Source of the DNA: JAFGIT01 sp016929465 [NCBI: Candidatus Coatesbacteria bacterium]
Lineage (GTDB): Bacteria; B130-G9
Direction of reading: 5' to 3'
Length of the DNA stretch: 17,768 nt
NCBI GenBank assembly: GCA_016929465.1
Contig: JAFGIT010000137.1
Coordinates: 1 to 17,768 of the forward strand
In this document: piece by piece, positions 14,552 through 17,768 of the stretch
Layout of the letters: the number at the start of each line of letters is the position of its first letter
Position numbering within the stretch: the first letter of the stretch is position 1
Notes under the pieces: generated by a model
Databases searched by the model: none
What the model was told of the DNA's origin: nothing
Seen by the model: the letters and a program-made list of their open reading frames with translations, nothing else
Made by a program: the position numbers and the translations under genes

Positions 14552-16021
14552 ATGAGAAGATCGGAAGCAATTGGGCGTAACATAGTTGCGTTATGTGCGG
14601 TGGTTCTTTTGGTGGTGGCTCTTCTGGGTTGCGGAGAACCTGAGCAACCTACGGGCGGCGCCCCAGCGCCAGCGAAAAAGGCGGCCGCAAAAGCGCCGAG
14701 TCAGCCGGGGGCAATCCCTCAGAGTTCGGGAGAGGTCCTTGCTAGGATTGGCGACGTCGCAATCACGACATCTGATCTGGAGCAGGAGATCGCTGATATT
14801 CCGGTTTATATGCAGACTAAATTCAAGACCAAGAGCGGGAAGATCGAGCTCCTGAACAAGATGGTCGAGAACGAGCTTCTGGCCAGGGCTGCAGTCGAGG
14901 CTGGACTCGACAGAGACCCAGCAGTCATGAGGAAGATCGAAGACTCGAGGAAGAAGATACTTCAAAACGAGTACTATCGAAGCCACATGAAGGACAAAGT
15001 CGGCGTTCCCGAAGATCAGATCAATTCATATTACGAGGCTCACAAGGACGAGTACAAGACCAAGGCGAGAGCCCGCGTCCGGATGATTATGCTGTCCGAC
15101 GAGGCATCCGCCAACAAGACCCTTGCGGACCTCAAGAAAGATCCTCAGAAATTCGAGGAACTCGCCAAGACTCGCTCAAAGGACGAAGCAACTGCCAGCA
15201 GTGGCGGCCTGCTCGGCTGGGTAACCGACGGCGGCTACATCCGTGGTCTGGGCAAGGATTCGGACGTGAATGACGCGATATTCGCACTGAAAGAAGGGCA
15301 GACCAGCGAAGTGGTCAAGACCAAGAAGGGTACATTTGCTATCTTGAAGGCCGAGACTATCGAGCCCGCCTCTTATCGCCCGCTGGACGAGGTAAAGCGC
15401 AGAATCGCCGATGACCTCCTGGTCAACGATGAGCAAATCCAGAAGTATTATGACGAGAACAAGGACGAGTTCATCAGCAAGGAGAGAGTGAAGGCCAGGA
15501 TACTCGTGCTCGAGAACGAGAGCGAGGCCAAGAAGGCAAAGAAATCTCTCGAGAAGGGGCTCACCGTTGACAACTTCTCAGCATACGCTAAGAAGAGCTC
15601 TATCGATAAGACCAACGCCAAGAACGGCGGGTATCTGGGCTATATCACTCGCGGCAGATACATTCCGGGCATTGGCCGTGATCCGGCCGTCGAGAAGGTC
15701 ATTTTCGACCTCAACGAGAATCAGATGAGCGATCCGATCAAGACGAAGAAGGGCTGGAGTATCTTCTACGTCGAGAAGAAGGAAGACGCGCAGCTGAAGC
15801 CTCTGGACCGAGTGAAGACCCTGATCACCAACAAGCTTCGCCGAGAGATGCGAGAGAGTGCCCAAGACGAATCGATGAACTCGCTCAAGCAGAAGTATGG
15901 TTGCGAGATATACGAGGATAAGGTGACGGGCACTGAGGACCCAGATGAAGGTAACGAGGGTATGGAGGGAGAGAATGATAACGCATCTCCCAATATCCGC
16001 AATGTCTTCAGGCCCAGATAA
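14552..16021 (+). CDS. Lipoprotein with SurA-type N-domain and two parvulin-like domains
   Basis: The 489-residue product begins with a lipoprotein signal (hydrophobic residues 11-24, lipobox LLGC with C27) and a Pro/Ala-rich tether. A SurA-N-like helical region follows (about 60-165: VLARIGDVAITTSDLEQEI then KIELLNKMVENELLARAAVEAGL). Two PpiC/parvulin domains come next (about 172-268 and 312-408), each with GGLLGW or GGYLGY and an FxLxExQxSxxVKTKKG motif. It probably helps exported proteins fold at the outer face of a membrane. Both domains lack the usual parvulin histidines (HIL becomes MIM and RIL; GYHI becomes TFAI and WSIF), so it may act as a chaperone. A short acidic Gly/Asn tail ends the protein. 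The ATG follows GGAGG by about 6 bases; an in-frame start 34 codons upstream would bury the signal peptide. Confidence 0.88.
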   Translation: MRRSEAIGRNIVALCAVVLLVVALLGCGEPEQPTGGAPAPAKKAAAKAPSQPGAIPQSSGEVLARIGDVAITTSDLEQEIADIPVYMQTKFKTKSGKIELLNKMVENELLARAAVEAGLDRDPAVMRKIEDSRKKILQNEYYRSHMKDKVGVPEDQINSYYEAHKDEYKTKARARVRMIMLSDEASANKTLADLKKDPQKFEELAKTRSKDEATASSGGLLGWVTDGGYIRGLGKDSDVNDAIFALKEGQTSEVVKTKKGTFAILKAETIEPASYRPLDEVKRRIADDLLVNDEQIQKYYDENKDEFISKERVKARILVLENESEAKKAKKSLEKGLTVDNFSAYAKKSSIDKTNAKNGGYLGYITRGRYIPGIGRDPAVEKVIFDLNENQMSDPIKTKKGWSIFYVEKKEDAQLKPLDRVKTLITNKLRREMRESAQDESMNSLKQKYGCEIYEDKVTGTEDPDEGNEGMEGENDNASPNIRNVFRPR

Positions 16022-16039
16022 CACGGGCTACTCTAATTC

Positions 16040-16252
16040 ATGAAGAAGAGAACCACTAGCAGGACTAGCGCGAAAAAGCAGGAGATTACAGAATCCAATG
16101 CTCTGCTGGAATCAGAGCAGGCGCTCGAGTATAGAATCAATCTTGTGGTTCTTGTTATCATTGTGATATTACTGCTCACCGTCGTAATTGTGCCCGGTAG
16201 TTGGCTCAATACTGCGTCGATGTGGTGCAGGGCGCACATACCTGGGCTTTAG
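16040..16252 (+). CDS. Small single-pass membrane protein, unknown
   Basis: This 70-residue reading frame codes for a highly basic/polar N-terminus (KKRTTSRTSAKKQE), a short acidic part, one strong membrane segment (about residues 34-52, VVLVIIVILLLTVVIV) and a short tail with one Cys. The sharply bounded hydrophobic stretch after a charged head argues for a real protein. The start has no convincing ribosome site, and it lies 18 bases after the parvulin lipoprotein gene, so it could be expressed by coupling or read-through. I recognise no family. The layout resembles small accessory membrane proteins, but nothing more specific can be said. Confidence 0.5.
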   Translation: MKKRTTSRTSAKKQEITESNALLESEQALEYRINLVVLVIIVILLLTVVIVPGSWLNTASMWCRAHIPGL

Positions 16253-16276
16253 GGACGACAGCAATCATACATGTGC

Positions 16277-16348
16277 GCCGGCGTAGCTCAGAGGTAGAGC
16301 AGCTGATTCGTAATCAGCAGGTCGTAGGTTCAAATCCTATCGCCGGCT
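16277..16348 (+). tRNA. tRNA-Thr (anticodon CGT)
   Basis: A complete 72-base cloverleaf: acceptor GCCGGCG/CGCCGGC, D arm GCTC-AGAGGTA-GAGC, anticodon stem GCTGA/TCAGC around TTCGTAA, variable AGGTC, T arm GTAGG-TTCAAAT-CCTAT (one G-T closing pair), discriminator T. CGT reads ACG, hence threonine. The 3' CCA is not encoded (TGA follows), unlike the CAT tRNA in this window, so a CCA-adding enzyme is required. Confidence 0.95.
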
Positions 16349-16401
16349 TGAGCATTCAGGTTAAATGCAAAGGCATAGGCCAATATTAACAGGAGATAAA
16401 G

Positions 16402-16944
16402 GTGCCAAAGCATAAGTCCGTAATGAAGCGGCTTAGACAAAGTAAAGATAGGAGACTGCGTAATCGCACTCGCAAGAGCCACATGAGGGCCGCCGTAAAG
16501 AAACTGACGGCCGCGATTTCGAGCAAGCAAGGGCCAGACAAAGAAGAGGTCATTCGGCTTCACGGCGAGGCGGTTTCCGAGATCGCAAAGACCTCGAGCA
16601 AGGGAACGATCCACGCAAACACTGCGTCGCGCAAGATCAGTCGCGTGACAATGGCCGTGAACAAGGCCCTGGGACCGGAACTGCTTGCCGGTCAGCCTCC
16701 CATGCCAAAGCCCGAGCCGGCCCCCGTAAAGGAGCCGAAACCAGTTGAAGAACCAGTCGTCGTGGCTGCCGCAGAGGTTATGGAGACGCCTGTTCCTGAG
16801 GATGAGACCGAAGAGCTCGAAGACAGCGAGGAACAGTCAGACGAGCAAGATGAGTTAGAAGCCGATTCCGACGATGATTCGGAAGAGGATCCAAAGGGCG
16901 AAGACTTCGAGTCCGAGCCGGACGATTCAGACGAGGATAAATGA
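16402..16944 (+). CDS. rpsT: Ribosomal protein S20 with long acidic C-terminal extension
   Basis: Residues 1-90 are a standard S20 of the small ribosomal subunit, which binds 16S rRNA. It has a basic N-terminus (PKHKSVMKRLRQSKDRRLRN, then RTRKSHMRAAVKKL) and the C-terminal signature SSKGTIHANTASRKISRVTMAVN. The usual length is about 85-90 residues, but this one has 180. Residues about 97-120 are Pro/Lys/Glu-rich (PEPAPVKEPKPVEEP). About 30 of the last 50 residues are Asp or Glu. The tail runs in frame without interruption, so it is not a frameshift artefact visible here. The GTG start follows AGGAG. The gene lies 53 bases after the tRNA and converges with leuS. Function of the tail is unknown; it could counter the basic head, mimic nucleic acid or bind a partner. 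Confidence 0.9.
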   Translation: MPKHKSVMKRLRQSKDRRLRNRTRKSHMRAAVKKLTAAISSKQGPDKEEVIRLHGEAVSEIAKTSSKGTIHANTASRKISRVTMAVNKALGPELLAGQPPMPKPEPAPVKEPKPVEEPVVVAAAEVMETPVPEDETEELEDSEEQSDEQDELEADSDDDSEEDPKGEDFESEPDDSDEDK

Positions 16945-16948
16945 GGCC

Positions 16949-16975
16949 AGGTCCTTTGAGACCTCGCTGAATTTT
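16949..16975 (+). terminator. Weak terminator candidate after rpsT
   Basis: AGGTC (16949-16953) and GACCT (16960-16964) form a 5-base stem with a 6-base loop shortly after the rpsT stop. AATTTT follows 6 bases later. The stem is short and the T-run delayed, so it is only a candidate. Confidence 0.3.
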
Positions 16976-17205
16976 CATAGCACCAAGATCACACCTGCGA
17001 GACGCTCGGACGATCGTTAATCTCGAATGGTCCGGGCGCATCTCCGCAAGGCCGGTTTCAGACGGCTACTCTGACAGATCCAAATTATCTGCTGGTATAT
17101 ATGTAGCCTGCAAGGCTATCGCGAGTGAATTGTAGGTCCTGCCATCAACAGGAGATAGCGTGACTTTATCAATTCATCGTTACGCCGAGCGCTTCGATAT
17201 TGGGG
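16976..17205. other. Convergent intergenic region, small hairpin at 17104-17118
   Basis: This stretch between the convergent rpsT and leuS genes shows no credible gene. TAGCCT-GCA-AGGCTA (17104-17118) is a perfect 6-base stem with a 3-base loop. TCCTG...CAGGA near 17137-17153 is another short inverted repeat. Neither is followed by a T-run on either strand, so termination of leuS is not explained by what I see. Confidence 0.4.
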
Positions 17206-17768
17206 CTACCCCACAGCGATGGTAATAATCCGGCCCTTCACGTATTGCTGGTGCCTGACCGTCTTTCCCTCGATGTGCTTTTGCACATTACTGTCGCTCA
17301 GCGCCATCTCCAGAATGTCGCTCTCAGAGATGTCGCTCTCGACATCCAGTTTCGCTCGGATCTTCCCGTTGATCTGAATCGGCACGGTGATCATCTTCGC
17401 CTTCGTCAACTCCGCATCGAACTCGGGAAACTCCGCATCGAAAATGCTCTCTGAATGACCGAGTTGCTCCCAGAGCTCCTCAGAAAGGTGAGGGGCAAGC
17501 GGCGCCAACAGGAGTATCAATTTTTCGACCGCATCTTGGCTCTTGAAGGCGTCGGACTTCGCGATAGTCGTCTGCAGCTCCATCAATGCCGCGAGGGCAG
17601 TGTTGAAGTGGTAGTTCTCCAGGTCGAATCGAACTCGCTTGATCGTCGAGTGCAGCGCGTGCAGGTCATCATCTCCGAGCACTGGCGCCTCCTGACCCTT
17701 TTGCTGGAACTCGAGGTGCTTCTGCACAAGGCCCCAGACCTTCTGTAGGAATCGCGAGATCCCGATAA
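17206..17768 (-). CDS. leuS: Leucyl-tRNA synthetase, C-terminal part
   Basis: Leucyl-tRNA synthetase charges tRNA-Leu with leucine. Reading the minus strand from the right edge in the frame that ends at 17206 gives about 186 residues starting IGISRFLQKVWGLV. This is the junction after the class I catalytic core, where bacterial LeuRS reads G(V/I)SRFLxRVW. The anticodon-binding helical domain follows (FDLENYHFNTALAALMEL; LILLLAPLAPHLSEELWEQLG), and then the small C-terminal domain with VPIQINGKIRAKL and HIEGKTVRHQQYVKGRIITIAVG, the normal end of the enzyme. The HIGH and KMSKS motifs and the editing domain lie beyond the window. It converges with rpsT across a 261-base gap. Confidence 0.95.
   Translation of the reverse strand, partial: IGISRFLQKVWGLVQKHLEFQQKGQEAPVLGDDDLHALHSTIKRVRFDLENYHFNTALAALMELQTTIAKSDAFKSQDAVEKLILLLAPLAPHLSEELWEQLGHSESIFDAEFPEFDAELTKAKMITVPIQINGKIRAKLDVESDISESDILEMALSDSNVQKHIEGKTVRHQQYVKGRIITIAVG

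Noticed and set aside
16201-16389. Plus-strand open frame across tRNA-Thr
   Set aside because: RRSSEVEQLIRNQQVVGSNP is the familiar spurious peptide of a forward-translated tRNA gene.
16945-17205. RNase P RNA near the zinc-ribbon/RNase H locus or in the last gap
   Set aside because: In some lineages rnpB lies near such genes, but neither this gap nor the 12109-12229 gap shows the conserved rnpB blocks, and both are too short.

Overview
The window looks like chromosomal DNA from an uncultured, probably anaerobic, diderm-like bacterium. GC content is near one half by eye, genes are tightly packed on both strands, and start codons are mixed (ATG, GTG and TTG). The impression of a candidate-phylum bacterium (FCB-like or a neighbouring lineage) comes from three things: large secreted beta-helix and beta-propeller proteins, a stand-alone 2-hydroxyacyl-CoA dehydratase-type protein, and lipoprotein-type parvulin folding factors. 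I cannot name the phylum from sequence alone.

Layout, left to right. (1) 1-1887, minus strand: purS-purQ-purL, the three-subunit FGAM synthase of purine synthesis, behind a recognisable promoter; purL runs off the left edge. (2) 2027-2989, plus: a beta-class DNA methyltransferase with no visible restriction partner. Its 3' end overlaps tail-to-tail with (3) a minus-strand block at 2935-7181: a polytopic GT-C-like membrane protein, a 2-hydroxyacyl-CoA dehydratase family protein and a secreted beta-propeller protein, probably one transcription unit. (4) 7386-9581, plus: a secreted Cys-rich right-handed beta-helix protein, divergent from the propeller gene. The two proteins appear to share a C-terminal domain, and the gap between them carries a strong inverted repeat. 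(5) 9582-9940: a non-coding stretch with a terminator-like hairpin and two REP-like elements. (6) 9941-12006, plus: a good sigma70-type promoter, yggT, and an ABC-2 exporter pair (ATPase and permease overlapping by 4 bases). (7) 12034-12108: a tRNA with a CAT anticodon. (8) 12230-14435, plus: a coiled-coil C4 zinc-ribbon protein followed by a protein with three tandem RNase H domains, of which only the first keeps the catalytic carboxylates. (9) 14552-16348, plus: a lipoprotein with two parvulin domains, a small membrane protein and tRNA-Thr(CGT). (10) 16402-16944, plus: ribosomal protein S20 with a long, strongly acidic C-terminal tail. (11) 17206-17768, minus: the C-terminal end of leucyl-tRNA synthetase, which continues off the right edge.

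Most genes are housekeeping: purine synthesis, translation, envelope biogenesis and export. The least ordinary items are the triple RNase H protein with two catalytically degenerate copies, the acidic extension on S20, the domain shared by the divergent secreted proteins, and the two parvulin domains that lack their usual histidines. I saw no mobile element, CRISPR array or prophage gene.
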